Below are positions 21,145 through 32,446 of a DNA stretch of 64,000 nt, one piece after another (positions within the stretch are counted from its first letter, which is position 1; every line of letters begins with the position of its first letter). This DNA is from Nicotiana tabacum (Eukaryota > Streptophyta > Magnoliopsida > Solanales > Solanaceae). The position numbers and the translations under genes were made by a program. The stretch spans positions 141,205,400-141,269,399 of the forward strand of contig NC_134101.1 of the NCBI RefSeq assembly GCF_000715075.1, given 5' to 3'. Below the pieces are notes generated by a model. That model was not told the DNA's origin. It worked only from the letters and a program-made list of their open reading frames with translations, and did no database searches.

Positions 21145-23378
21145 TGTCACACCTCCTTTTTACCACCCCGAAAGGGAGTATAAGGGAGTTTTTTCCAATT
21201 TAAGTGACAATCGAAACGAGATTATTTATTTATTCAGAGTCGCCACTTGGAAAAATTTATGGTGTCCCATGTCACCGATTTAGAATCCCGAATCGAGGAA
21301 GTTGACTCTTATTTATGGTCTGCGAACACAGAAATCCGGGTAAAGAATTCTGTTAACCTGGGAGAAGGTGTTAGGCATTCCCGGGCTCCGTGATTTTAGC
21401 ATGGTCGCTCAACTATTATTATTGGCCTAATTATCTGATTAATTATATATTTTAAACCTATGTGCATTTTTAACTTTCTAACCGCTTTTAATGTTTTTAA
21501 GAAAATTCATAATTTGCCGTACACTTGTTTGCTTTTGAAAACACATCGTAAACCACGCTACATGAAATGCACCTATAGTTCACGACATATTTGTTTATTA
21601 AACATTATTGGAAATTGAAGTCGGATCTCATGAAATGTACACCCGGATTTGGAAATTGTGTATCGCAACTACGTCACGGGAACCGTACCCGTAGTTACGA
21701 TGATTATCATTAATCGCACCTAAACCAACTACGGTGTTCATCATCTGATGTTATTTATACGAGCACCCATCAGTGAAAGCAATTGTTAAAAGAGTGTATC
21801 GCCAAATTTACTTTCTCATTATCACTCATTTCAACTAAGTGAGTATTGAACAAGGATTCGAAACACATTTTTTAATTGTAGATCCGATTTCACTCAAATA
21901 GACCAAATGCTAGTATGAACCATAGGTAAGCATATCCCCAACTCATAATTCTCCTAACAGTTATAGAATTCATCAAAGTGTAAGTCATACCATTGGCACT
22001 ACACAACCCTTAATTCAACCAAAAGAATAAAACACTTAATTGAATTCTAATGTATAAAAACATGTAAGCATATCCACATTAATAACTAAGCAAACCTCAC
22101 TTAACTTGTGATCCACTGATATTCCCCTCACGACCCAAGTAGTTTCCAGATTCTTACATCTCTATACCTTAGGCTCCAATTATATTTCGAACATAGAAAC
22201 AAAGATAGAAAGAAAAAGGGATTGACCTGAGCAATATTTCTTTAATTAGTTTGATTTGCAAGAAATTACAAGTCAAATTCGAACTGCGACAGTAACAGGG
22301 AACTCCACCGTGAACCTCGAACGACGACGAACTCAGAATGATAAGCGACGGCCCCAAAAATCTTGTTTTGTTTTTCTCGACTCCAAATCGCACTCGAAAC
22401 TCGTCGGAAAACTCAAACTAAACCAGAAAACCGACCCAAAGATCTCCATGACAGTAGCTCATGATTTTGGAGTTGTTTCGGTCTGTTTCACGTTGCTTTG
22501 ATGGTGGTTTTGAGGTGGAGTAAAAGGTGTATGGCTGGAGTTTTTCGATGGAGAATTTGAGGTGGAGTCAAGGGTTTATGGCTGGAGTTTTTGTGAGGTT
22601 TTACAGGTTTTCCATGGGTGAGATTGGGGTTTTGGTTAAGGAGATGTTCTGAGGTGAGGGTGACGTTTGGGTTCTGCTGAAGAAGATAAAGTTCTGGCGG
22701 CAGGGGGGAGGGGGTCGTGTTCTGCGACTGGTTGTTTGCGTGGTTGGCATGAGGGTTCAGGGGTGGCAGTTGGGTGGTTGGCGTGATGGTGTTGCGGCTG
22801 ACATGGGGATGGAGCTAGGTTGCTAGGGCTTTGTGGTGTTAAGTCTTCATGAAGATAATGAAGAAGCTTAACCTTTTGTGTAGGTCCTCTAAAATGAAAA
22901 AATGGCTGATAGCTAAAGTCTAGGTCTAGGTTAGTTTTTGTAGTTTTTTCTAGGGTTTTAGGGGTATTGGGCTTGGGTTGTTATAGGCTAGGTCCAAAAA
23001 TTAGGCCTAAAAATGGGTCGTTTGAGCCCAAATTTTATTCTTTTTCCGTGAACAAGACTAAAATACTACCTTATTTACTAATTAATCTTACTTAAATAAA
23101 ATAGCTATTAAAATAATACTATTCTTTAAAACAAACCTATTTTTTTGTTGGTATTTTCAGATAAAAATAAGGTATTATTTTTTGTATTTTTTTAGTTTTA
23201 TGGAAGGTATATAAACTAAAAGCAACTAAAAAGAAGAAATATTTTTGTAATTTTTGTTTTTTGATAAAATAAAGTAAAAGAGTCAAAACTAATTGAAATA
23301 TCGATATTAGGCCTAAACTAAATATTTTATGCTAAAATGGGTGACATCTCGGGGAGCTTCAATAATCACATGTCAACA
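21145..23378 (-). mobile_element. 3' LTR of Tat2
   Basis: About 2,234 bp, matching 32447-34588 along its length. The plus-strand ends are TGTCACACCTCC and ATGTCAACA. It carries a TATA box on the minus strand (TATAAATAA at about 21751-21759) and GAAGGTGTTAGGCA near 21363. Relative to the 5' copy it has extra sequence near 22670-22740. Confidence 0.9.
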
Positions 23379-23398
23379 ACTGTCCCTCTTTTACTGGA
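23379..23398 (-). other. Polypurine tract of Tat2
   Basis: The pyrimidine-rich plus strand (CTGTCCCTCTTTTACTGG) next to the 3' LTR gives a purine run in the sense direction, as at 3132-3151 in Tat1. Confidence 0.65.
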
Positions 23399-23510
23399 AA
23401 CGCGAAGAGTTTTCAGACAAAGAACAACTAGATAGGTTTTTTGACCCGACCCTTATTTAAGGAGACCAAAAACTAAGAGGAAGGAGAATATGACCGAGCC
23501 CTAGTATTTG

Positions 23511-23560
23511 AGATGCCTATATATCCTTGGCTATAAAGGAATCAGGCCACGTGTAGTTCA
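23511..23560 (-). other. TACGTAGG-type module, copy 3 (Tat2)
   Basis: The plus strand has GATGCCTATATATCC, then AGGAATCAGGCC and GTGTAGTTCAG. It lies about 115 bp inside the polypurine tract, the same arrangement as module 1 in Tat1. Confidence 0.65.
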
Positions 23561-24041
23561 GAATTAGGAACAGTGATGGAGTACCGAGGTGGAGAGCCGA
23601 TTGAGGTGCCGTAGAGTTTTTGGTCCGCGGTTCCTGTTATTACATAAAAATCAAAATGAAAAAGACTAACTAAGCCTGTAAACTACGAGTTACAAGATTC
23701 CTATCTATAAGTCTTCTGAAGCTTGATCTTGAGTCTTGAGTGGTTCTTCATGCAGACTTTAGATTTGAACCTTGACGTCTGTTAGCTGTAGGTGCTAGTT
23801 CATTCTTCTTTAGCTTTTTCGTATCAAGATCGGACATGCAGTGCTTGTGACCTCAGCCATGTTTTGAGCAGATCACATCTTTCATCTACTTCTGCATTTG
23901 GATTCACTTCTTGCTTTTCCTTTCTTTTTTTTTATTCTGGATTGTGACTAACTTTTGTTGATCATCTCGGACTGTTGACTCGCATTCTTGCCGCGAGCTT
24001 TTGCTACTTCTAGCTTGAATTGAATTCTGAAATGACTTCCC

Positions 24042-24610
24042 TTGTTCTCCAAGTGGGCGCCTGATTGTCAAAACTTGAACTATATTCCCTTGTTCTCTAG
24101 GTGGGGGCCTAATTTCCAAAACTTTAACTGTATTCCCTTGTTCTCCGGGTGGGCGCCTGATTACCAAAACTTGAATTGTATTCCCTTGTTCTCCAGGTGG
24201 GCGCCTGATTGCCAAAACTTTAACTGTATTCCCTTGTTCTCCAGGTGGGCGCCTGATTGCCAAAACTTGAATTGTATTCCCTTGTTCTCCGGGTGGGCAC
24301 CTGATTGCCAAAACTTGAACTGTATTCCCTTGTTCTCCGGGTGGGCACTTGATTGCCAAAACTTGAACTATATTCCCTTGTTCTCCAGGTCGGCGCCTGA
24401 TTTCCAAATACTTGAACTGTATTCCCTTGAAACTTGGACTGCTTTCCTTTGAAACTTGAACTGTCTTCCCTTGTTCTCTAGGTGGACACCTAATTTGCTG
24501 AACTTGACCCGTCTTCCTTCAAAACTGCTTTCCCTTGAAACTTGAAATAATTCTGAAACAAATTTCCTTGTTCTCCAAGTGGGTGCCTTCAATCAAAACA
24601 ACAAAATAAA
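24042..24610 (-). repeat. 48-bp tandem array in the Tat2 3' region
   Basis: Eight regular 48-bp units beginning CTTGTTCTCC (24042, 24091, 24138, 24186, 24234, 24282, 24330, 24378), then two looser ones near 24471 and 24567. Because 48 is a multiple of three, one minus-strand frame stays open for 167 residues (24407-23904) with the unit PPGEQGNTVQVLAIR, and a plus-strand frame is open too. Nothing else supports translation. Confidence 0.9.
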
Positions 24611-24711
24611 CAAAATTTTCCGCCCCAGTTTGCACTCGAAAGATTTGTGAGTTGTTAGCAAAACTGTAAATCACTTATGCTATTGATGCAATGATGAAAG
24701 TAAATTAGAGA

Positions 24712-25535
24712 CTTGAGTAGGATGCGCATCTCCTGTGAGTAAGACCAAGAAACTTTGACCAGCAAAATGCGTCCGCTAAAAATAAAACCTGAAAGACCCA
24801 GATCAGGAAGTGCGTCTCTTACGGGTGAAACTTGAATGAACCAAACTAGGAAGTGCATCTCCTAGGGGTAAAACTTGTATGACTCACACTAGGAAGTGCA
24901 TCTCATAGGGGTAAAATCTCAATTTAGGAAGTGCGTCTCCTGAAAGTATATCCTGAAAAACCTAGACTAGGAAGTGTGTCTCCTAGGGGTGAAATCTCAA
25001 TTTAGGAAGTGCATCTCCTGAAAGTGTATCCTGAAAGATCCAGACTAGGAAGTGCGTCTCCTAGGGGTGAAACTTCAATGACTCAAACTAGGAAGTGAGT
25101 CTCCTAAAGGTAAAATATTAATGTAGGAAGTGCGTCTCCTAAAACAAAAATATAACCTAAAATACCCAGACAAGGAAGTGCGTCTCCTAAGGGTGAAACT
25201 TCAATGACACGAAACTAGGAAGTGTGTCTCCTACGAATGAACTATCCATTTAGGAAATGCATCTCCTAGGGGTTACACTTCAATGGCTCAAGCTAGGAAG
25301 TGCTCTCCTATGAATGAACTTAAATGACCCAAACCAGGAAGTGTATCTCCTATGGGTAAAATCTCAATTTAGGAAGTGCATCTCCTAAAATAAAATATAA
25401 TTTGAAAGACACAGACTAGGAAGTGTGTCTCCTAAGGGTAAAAACTTCAATGACTCAAACTAGGAAGTGCGTCTCCTAAAACAAAACATAACTTGAAAGA
25501 CCCACGCTAGGAAGTGCGTCTCCTAGGGGTGATGT
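24712..25535 (-). repeat. Hairpin array of about 19 units in the Tat2 3' region
   Basis: Nineteen copies of AGGAAGTGCGTCTCCT, mostly 35-50 bp apart. Each carries the dyad TAGGA-eight bases-TCCTA (often extended to CTAGGA/TCCTAG or TTTAGGA/TCCTAAA). The 8-base loop is usually AGTGCGTC or AGTGCATC. The linkers are of two alternating kinds: GGGTGAAACTTCAATGACTCAAA and a shorter one ending in ATCTCAATT. The array lies in the Tat2 3' untranslated region. Confidence 0.9.
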
Positions 25536-26690
25536 GTGATCTTCTCAATAGACTTTGCGTAAGTAGAACTAGGCATTACACCTGAAAAATTCAAGCTTCC
25601 AAGCTTTGATATGAATATAGCTTTCATCCGTGTTTTAGACAAAGAAAACTTGTAAGTTTAAACATGGTGGTTGGTTTGTGGCCTTGACTTTGAGGGCAAT
25701 TTCTCCTTCACTTGCCATGATAACTTTGATTTCAACTTGAAAGACATTGATTATTTATTGACTAACCACTTTCTCTGTCACCTTTACCACAGACAATACC
25801 TCTGATTCATTCAAACTCAATACCTTCTATCTGTTGCATTTTTCTCATGAATTGACCTATACCGAACCTTTGTATTTTACATGAATCACAAAACACGTTG
25901 ATTGTTGCCAACTCAGTGTGCCTACTACTCTTTCCTGACTTATGTCACTTTGATGTGCTAGCCAGACTCCGTTTGTGCAATTGGAAAGCTGGTAGCAAAT
26001 TTTGAAGTCATTTCTCACTTGTTCTAACCAAACAGACTTAGGAAGAGGAAGTAAACAAGACAAAAGGAACAAAGTAAATGACAATGGAAAGAGATGATTC
26101 CTAACAAGAAAAGTACAAAGTAGAAACTTATCAGATGTGGATACCAACTCTAATGACCATGACATGCACATTTGGATTAAGTGGCCTAATCTGTCAAGCA
26201 AGTCTGATGTTCAACTCTTGTTGTACCCCTAAACCGTGAAACTGGGCTTCAATGCTCTGATTTTCCAATCTGATTCACGATCCTTATTCGACTTGTAGTG
26301 TTAGAAGGGTTTTCACCATCAAGCCTTTCTCATTTTGTTCTTTCTCTCAACTCACCATCGCCTTATGGTGCCTGTGAAGGTTTTCATCGATAAGACTCTC
26401 TCATTTTTGTTTTCCTTGTGTAGAACGGAGTGTTGCCCATGATATGAATCATACCTCTAACTCGCTTGCCTTGGCACTACTCAAATATTGATTGGAAGGT
26501 CTTTCTTTGGACCGTACTGTAGGCTTTTGGATAGGATTATAAAGAAAGGGTATCATAAAGGCTCAAAAACAGCTTAAAAGAGCTCAAAATTACAACTTTT
26601 GGAACCAGATCTCTTACAACAACCACAACTGCCCCTGTTTTTTTGCTTGGGGACTTTTGAATTTTTTATTTTGATGGGACCGAACCGTGA
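25536..26690 (-). other. Tat2 3' region without coding signal
   Basis: A degraded non-coding stretch. A local direct repeat (GGTTTTCACCATCAAGC and GGTTTTCATCGATAAGAC, near 26308 and 26380) is visible. A PPT-like block, AACTGCCCCTGTTTTTTTGC, begins near 26622 and is followed by module 4. Confidence 0.5.
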
Positions 26691-26734
26691 GGCTACCTAC
26701 GTATCCTTAAAAGGAATCAGGTCGAACGTAGTTC
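26691..26734 (-). other. TACGTAGG-type module, copy 4 (Tat2)
   Basis: The plus strand has GGCTACCTACGTATCC, AGGAATCAGGTC and ACGTAGTTC. It follows a PPT-like block (26622) just as modules 1-3 follow theirs, and lies about 320 bases beyond the pol stop at 27053. Confidence 0.7.
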
Positions 26735-26750
26735 ATGACACAGGAATTGC

Positions 26751-26878
26751 GTTGTTTTTTTGCGCTTTTCTCTTTTTTTTTTCTTTTTTTTTTCTTTTCT
26801 TTTATTTACTCTTTTCCCATTTTTTCTTTCTCTTTTTCTCTTCTCTTTTCCTCTTTTCTCTCTCTTTTTTTATTCTGT
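26751..26878 (-). repeat. Polypyrimidine tract of about 125 bp (purine in sense)
   Basis: An almost unbroken run of T and C on the plus strand, so a long purine run on the element's sense strand. A similar tract lies at 30115-30300 next to module 5. Predicted peptides across it are Phe/Leu-rich artefacts. Confidence 0.8.
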
Positions 26879-27052
26879 ATCCGTATTTCTAAACTCTGCT
26901 TCTGATTCCAAAAAGGGATGCGAAAGAAAATATATAAGGCTCAAATGAGTAACAAAGGATAAAGTGTTTAGATAGCAGAATAAAATACCTTCATCATTCC
27001 AATCTTCAAAGCATACCGAATACAAACAACACAATTAAACAAACCAAAGAAA

Positions 27053-27590
27053 TCATACATAATATCTTTTAACTACATCAGAATTGATATCCATATCCAC
27101 ACATTTGCCTTCTACATCTGTTAAATACAGAGCACCATTGGACAATACTCTCGTTACCAACACGGCCTCTGCCAATTTGGGGCAAACTTGGCTTTAGCTT
27201 CAGCCTGATGCGACAGGATGCATTTCAATACTTGCTGACTCACTTCAAATTTCGGGGGACGCCCCTTCTTGTTGTATGCTCTTGCCATTCTTTTATGATA
27301 CAACTGACCATGACACATTGCCGCCAATCTTTTTTTCGTCAATCAGACTTAATTGCTCCAAACGGGTTTTGACCAACTCATCATCATCAATTTCAGCTTC
27401 AAAACCAATCCAAGGGATGTAATTTCAACTTCCGCGGGTATCACCGCTTCCATACCATATACCAACAAATACAGAGTTACACCTATTGAAGTGCAAACAA
27501 TAGTGCGGTAACCCAGCAAAGCAAAGGGCAACTTTTCATGCCATTTCCTAGAACCTTGTACCATCTTTCGAAGTATCTTCTTTATGTTCT
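27053..27590 (-). pseudogene. Integrase C-terminal remnant of Tat2
   Basis: In sense order the frame at 27564-27349 encodes SRKWHEKLPFALLGYRTIV and LLVYGMEAVIPAEVEI, the end of the integrase core. After a frameshift 27342-27154 encodes CHGQLYHKRMARAYNKKGR and LKCILSHQAEAKAKF of the C-terminal domain. The ending YYV and stop lie at about 27053. The Asp residues and most of the catalytic core are absent because the sequence upstream (27591) is not pol. It is a relic of the parent autonomous element and is closely related to the Tat1 integrase. Confidence 0.85.
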
Positions 27591-28083
27591 ATCTGCCCCT
27601 GTTTCACACAATTCGGGCTTTAAGTGATCTCAAAATGCCTTCACTTATTTCCTTCAACTGTCCCTATCATCTTCAAAATTATTTCATTGCTTCATGACTA
27701 AACTAACTTTTAAGACCAGGCTGAGAATTACGCGTACATGTCATATCCCTAGAGTCAGCAGGAAAAGAACTATAAAAGGAAAAAAGAACTAAAAAAACAC
27801 TGATTAGAAATAACAGAAAACAGGAAATTGCATTAGATAGATGGTGAAAGGGTTTGAACATAAGTAAAATAAGCTAGGGTTACAACCATGGAACAAAACC
27901 TAGACAACACTAATCGAGCTACTACGACTAAACAAACTAGGCAAAATAAAAGGATAGAAGGGTTTGAGTCACAAGACAATATCCGGATTACAACCTTGAA
28001 AATAACCCGAACAACAGAAATGACAACAAAATAAACCACTAAGACTCCTCTCCAGCTAGCCAAGAGATGGAGAGTCTTTCCAA
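27591..28083 (-). other. Junction region between gag and integrase remnants (pol deleted)
   Basis: About 490 bp of AT-rich sequence replaces protease, RT and both RNase H domains. A hydrophobic 95-residue open frame (28120-27833) overlaps it, but I find no family resemblance. A further PPT-like block (CTGCCCCTGTTTC) lies near 27591, at the deletion edge. Confidence 0.6.
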
Positions 28084-29980
28084 TTACCAAGCACAACATC
28101 TTAGCCATTGGGTTCCACAAATATTGCCAAGACCATTAACAACTTCAATATCATTAACTTCAGTTAGCAAGTTTCCAAGAGGATTCGTATGCTCCTTGTC
28201 ACTGTCCATAAACACAATTACCCCTTCTTGAATCATTCTTTCTATTTCCCTTTTCAAAGCACGACAATCTTCAATGCTATGCCCTTGGACGTTACAGTGG
28301 TACATGCATCGTACCGTAGGATAAAAACCTTTTGCATATGGGTTTGGAGTATAGCCGAGGAGCGGCTCAATCAGGTCAAAATGCTTTAACTTTTCAAACA
28401 AGCTTGTGTAGGACTCCCCGATTGGCGTAAAACTATTTCTTTGCCTTTGTTCCCCTCCCTGCCCCTGTTTTATAGGGTTGTTGGGTGCTCGAAAATGTTG
28501 TGAAGGCAATAGTGCATTATGCGGTGCTGGCGCTCGCCATAAGGAGTGACCCGGTGGTTGGACAGATGACCGGACATTGTTCAGAGGATAGTACTGAGGT
28601 GGATTATGTGGAGCTCGGGGATAGATTTGGGGTTGGGGTTGAGGCTGAGTATATTGGTGAGGCGGACCCGTTGAACCATGCCCTGATCCTGAGACAACCA
28701 TGGCAACATCATCATGTTCCTTCTGACCTAGCAAGCTTCCTGTGTCGTTCTGAATTGCTTGTGTTGTGGCTTTTAAAGCAGAATAGCTCATGATCTTGCT
28801 CGACTTCAGCCCATCTTCTAATATTCTCCCATTTTTACTACATCATTAAAAGGCCTACCCACAGCCGTGATCAAATGCCCAAAGTAAGTTGGCTCTTGAG
28901 CTTGAAGAAAGTACTCGACCATCTCTTTTTCTTCCATCGGGGGATTGACTCTAGAAGCTTGATCTCTCCATCTGAGCCCGTATTCCCTAAAGCTTTCATT
29001 AGGCTTCTTTTCTATCTTGGTGAGGGACATGCGATCCGGGACAATTTTTATATTGTACTGAAAGTGACAGGCAAAGACCTGAGCCATATCATCCCATGTG
29101 TACCACTTACTAATGTGTTGGTGGGTGTACCACTCCAGAGCTGCCCCACCCAGACTCTGACTGAAATACACCATCAATAATTTGTCTTTCCCACCGGTGC
29201 CTCTCATCTTACTGCAGTAACCTCTCAAATGGGCCATGGGATCTCCATTCCCGTTAGACAAATCAAACTTTGGCATCTTAAACCCAGCAGGCAGTTGGAC
29301 GTTAAGAAACAAACACAAGTCTTTATAAGACACGCTCACCAGGCTCCCTATCCCTTGCATGTTTCTTAAAGACTGCTATAAGATTTTCACTTTCCTGGAT
29401 ATCTCATCTTTCTCCACTGTCTTAGCAGGCTTTATAGTTTCACCAGGAGGCTCAAAATAAGGAGCGTAGGAGTATGGATCCGAGATTTGAAAGTTAATTC
29501 TGGAGCATAGTGTTTGGCATTGGGGAATTTGAACACAGTCTCGTTAGAGGATCGAGGAAAGGTAGTAGGTGGATGAACTACCATAACATGAGTGGTCAAA
29601 GGAGAGGGATATGAGGTGGTTCTGGGGGGTGGAGTGTGAAAAGGTTATGGGGAGACATCAGCAACAGTAGGAATCTGGATTTGTGATAGTAGTAGGATAG
29701 TTGCAGGGTTTTCAGTGTAGTTAGTGGGAAATGAAGGTGGAGGATGCCCCCTGATCCAAGACTGATACATTTCTGCCATCTGCTGTTTCAACATTTGGAC
29801 CTCCCCTTTCAATTTAGACTCCGACTCCACAAACTCCCTCGACGGGTCAACAACTCTTCTGTCCAGGTCTTTGCTAGTCATTGCGACCTTGCTCTTTGAC
29901 CTTGTGTTGTATGGATGAGTTACCTTAGGAACCATAAACCAACCATCCTTCTGCTCAATGGAGATAACAAAAAGGAACAA
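28084..29980 (-). pseudogene. Gag of Tat2 (three overlapping frames)
   Basis: In sense order: an N-terminal segment from a Met near 29935 (VTHPYNTRSKSKVAMTSKD) with KGEVQMLKQQMAEMYQSW, a probable coiled coil; then the Gag core (29360-28818) with MPKFDLSNGNGDPMAHLRGY, LGGAALEWY and ESFREYGLRWRDQASRV; then after a frameshift a Pro/Gln-rich linker and a CX3CX5HX4C knuckle-like motif (CMYHCNVQGHSIEDC) near 28300. The fragments together cover a full-length Gag and are fairly well preserved, with two frameshifts and few stops. Gag would package the RNA; pol would have to be supplied by another element. Confidence 0.88.
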
Positions 29981-30339
29981 AAATAGGTCATCACGTTAGC
30001 GTTAGGGCATTTAACAACTACAAATATCACATTACGTGCAATGCACCTAGCAACAATTAACGGTTCAAGAATGACTTCGAGGGTCACAAGGTCACTTGAC
30101 ATCATCCCAATTTGTTCATTTCAATCTTCTTTTTCTTTTCTTTTTTGGCACTTCTTGGCTTGCTCATTTTTCTTCCTCTCTTTTTCTTCTAATTATCACT
30201 CTTTTCTTTCCTCTCATTTCTCATATCCCATAATTTCACCTCTTTTGTTTTTGTTTTTCTCTTTTTTTTTTGTTTCCTTTTTTTCCTTTTTCTTTTAATA
30301 AAATAGTTATAAAAAAAATGATTCAATCGAACCTATGTA

Positions 30340-30388
30340 GGTTGCCAACGTATCATGACGCCGCATGAATCAGATCTTTGCGTAGTTC
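30340..30388 (-). other. TACGTAGG-type module, copy 5 (Tat2 leader)
   Basis: The plus strand has GGTTGCCAACGTATC, GAATCAGATC and GCGTAGTTCGG. It is more diverged than copies 1-4 and lies in the 5' leader rather than the 3' region. Confidence 0.55.
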
Positions 30389-30599
30389 GGGAGGATCGGG
30401 AATAAAGTAAACAAACTAACGTTCTCATTTTATTTTTTATTTTTATCTTAATGACTACTCTGATGAGAAAAAAGAAGAAAATCTCGCTTTTTTTAGACTT
30501 AATATACCATAATCTATTCTAAACTCAATCTTAAACGAGCATATATTTCTTCCGTTTTTTCCTTTTTGAAACAGATACTCTATGATAAATTATTAAGGA

Positions 30600-31130
30600 A
30601 AACAACCTAGAAGAGAAAAATATTTTTTTGTTTATTTTTTTTTTCAGGAAGGAAATCTAAAAAATAAACCAAAGAAAAATATTTTGAATTTTCGTTTGAT
30701 ATCCTGAAAAAAGATTTTGAAACAAGAAATGAAAAAGATAAAAACTGTTTTGTTTTTGTTTTTTTTGATGCATAATGTCCTAAAGTTCTAGTGAAAATAA
30801 AAAGAATATTTTTTTTGTTTTTTAATATATTTCTCAAAGAAGAAGCTCAAAGAAATCTTTTTTTGGATTTTTGGAATTAATATCTTAAAGAAAACCTTTA
30901 AAGAGGTATTAAAAGAATTTTTTTTTTGAATTTTTATTCTCAATATACTAAAGGAAATATAAAAGCGACTTTTTATTTTGAGTTCTAGCTAATAATTTCC
31001 TAAAGGAAAAGCAGATCAAAAGATTTTTTTTTAATTTCTAGAATTAGTATTCTAAAGAAAACTTTTAACGGAAATATAAAATGCAAAATCTTTTTTTTTT
31101 TTGGATTTTTGAGTTACAACATACTTTTTC
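30600..31130 (-). repeat. Diverged AT-rich tandem array in the Tat2 leader
   Basis: Seven or eight imperfect units of about 65-75 bp, each with a T run, then GGATTTTTGGAATTAATAT-like sequence, then CTAAAGAAAA. It is clearest between 30850 and 31110. Confidence 0.65.
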
Positions 31131-31518
31131 AAATACAAAATAGAGAGTACAATAACAAAAGACTCGACATTACTGTACAGAATTAGAAAGTAAAAGATGA
31201 CATAAAAAAGAACAACAGACTCAAAACATAATAACTAAAAAAAATCTCCTTAAGCAAACTCCTAAATGAGCGACCCTGACTGGATGGTTCTGGGGTGTCT
31301 ATCATGCTCAAACTCCGGTAAGTCCACATCTGTATGAGAAAACTTTAACCAACACTATGTGATACAATAACGCTCCTTATTAGACACGTGCAAGACATGA
31401 TTGATTCTATTTTTGCAAAACGGCTTATGTGGCCAAAAGGTGGCTAGAAGTGCAAAATTTGGCTAAGACCTCGCAAAAACAAGAACCTAAGATTTACTAG
31501 GAAGACCGGACCCTATGT

Positions 31519-31570
31519 GGATTGCCTACGTATCCCGCCCCAAAGACGAGAATCAGGTATGCGTAGTACG
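31519..31570 (-). other. TACGTAGG-type module, copy 6 (Tat2 leader)
   Basis: The plus strand has GGATTGCCTACGTATCCC, GAATCAGGTA and GCGTAGTACG. It has the same order and orientation as the other five copies. Confidence 0.6.
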
Positions 31571-32424
31571 AGCAGATTGGATACGGGCAAGAATTAAAAA
31601 AATAACTACTTTAGAAAAATATATTTTTTGTCTTTTTTTGAATAATGATGACACATGTAAAATCTTTTTGGATTTTCTTTTTCTTTTTTTTTGATAGATT
31701 TTTAAAAAAATGATGGGGAACGTGTAGAATCTTTTTGGATTTTTCATTTTCATTTTTTTGTTTTTTCTTGAAAAAGTGTCAATAAAAATTATAACTGGGC
31801 CCTACTTGCCTCATTTTTATACTTCAACCTCTTTTCTTTCTCATTTACCCTCAAACCTCATTGGTCCGCCAAATGACCCCTTTTACCGTTGAAGATTGCA
31901 ACATGTAGAACATTAGGATACATCAGGATGGTCTTTTATTTTTGGGTACACTTATCCTAGACGGACCCAACACCTGTGTTGAGTCTCCTAAGTCAAATGC
32001 ACGTGATGCAAACAAACGTTCCTACTAGGGATCCGACATGAGGTTATGTTATTCTAGGTTTAAAACCTGGGGTTGTGTTCTTGACCTGGCTTACCCGAGC
32101 GGACAACTCGAACCGAAGAGGGGCAATGTACCGAGAGCACTGAAGTCTACCTGGCCTTGTTGCTGGCCTAGCCTTGTTTTATTTGGTATAACTTCTACAG
32201 AAAAAGCGGGCCACGCGAACGTGTGCAGCATTTTCAGAAGACTCAGAGGGGTGGCATAAGAAGACAGTTATATACAATTCAACTAATATTAAAGCGGTAA
32301 ACAGATAATAGTTAGCACAAAAGGTTCACAGAATACAATAATATTAACAATAAATGAAGCCAAGTAAAAATCATATTAACAAGATCGAATTCTTGAACCC
32401 TGAATCAGAAGTTCTAGGTTCTTA

Positions 32425-32442
32425 TCCCCAGCAGAGTCGCCA
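32425..32442 (-). other. Primer binding site of Tat2
   Basis: The minus strand reads TGGCGACTCTGCTGGGGA, identical in its core to the Tat1 site, four bases inside the LTR end at 32447. Confidence 0.88.
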
Positions 32443-32446
32443 GAGC

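Larger units (their letters stand above)
29981..32424 (-). other. Long 5' leader of Tat2
   Basis: A 2.4-kb non-coding leader, strongly T-rich on the plus strand. It holds a polypyrimidine tract (30115-30300), TACGTAGG modules at 30340-30388 and 31519-31570, and a diverged AT-rich tandem array (30600-31130). Open frames within it encode only Phe/Lys/Ser-rich low-complexity peptides. Confidence 0.7.

Noticed and set aside
24712..25535. Regularly spaced repeats resembling a CRISPR array
   Set aside because: The host is a plant, the linkers between repeats are themselves repeated, and the array lies inside a retrotransposon 3' region.
26599..26948. Plus-strand open frames rich in Phe and Leu that look like membrane proteins
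   Set aside because: They are translations of a polypyrimidine tract on the antisense strand of Tat2.
27833..28120. Hydrophobic 95-residue open frame with possible membrane segments
   Set aside because: It lies in the non-coding junction of Tat2, overlaps the gag end in another frame and matches no family I know.
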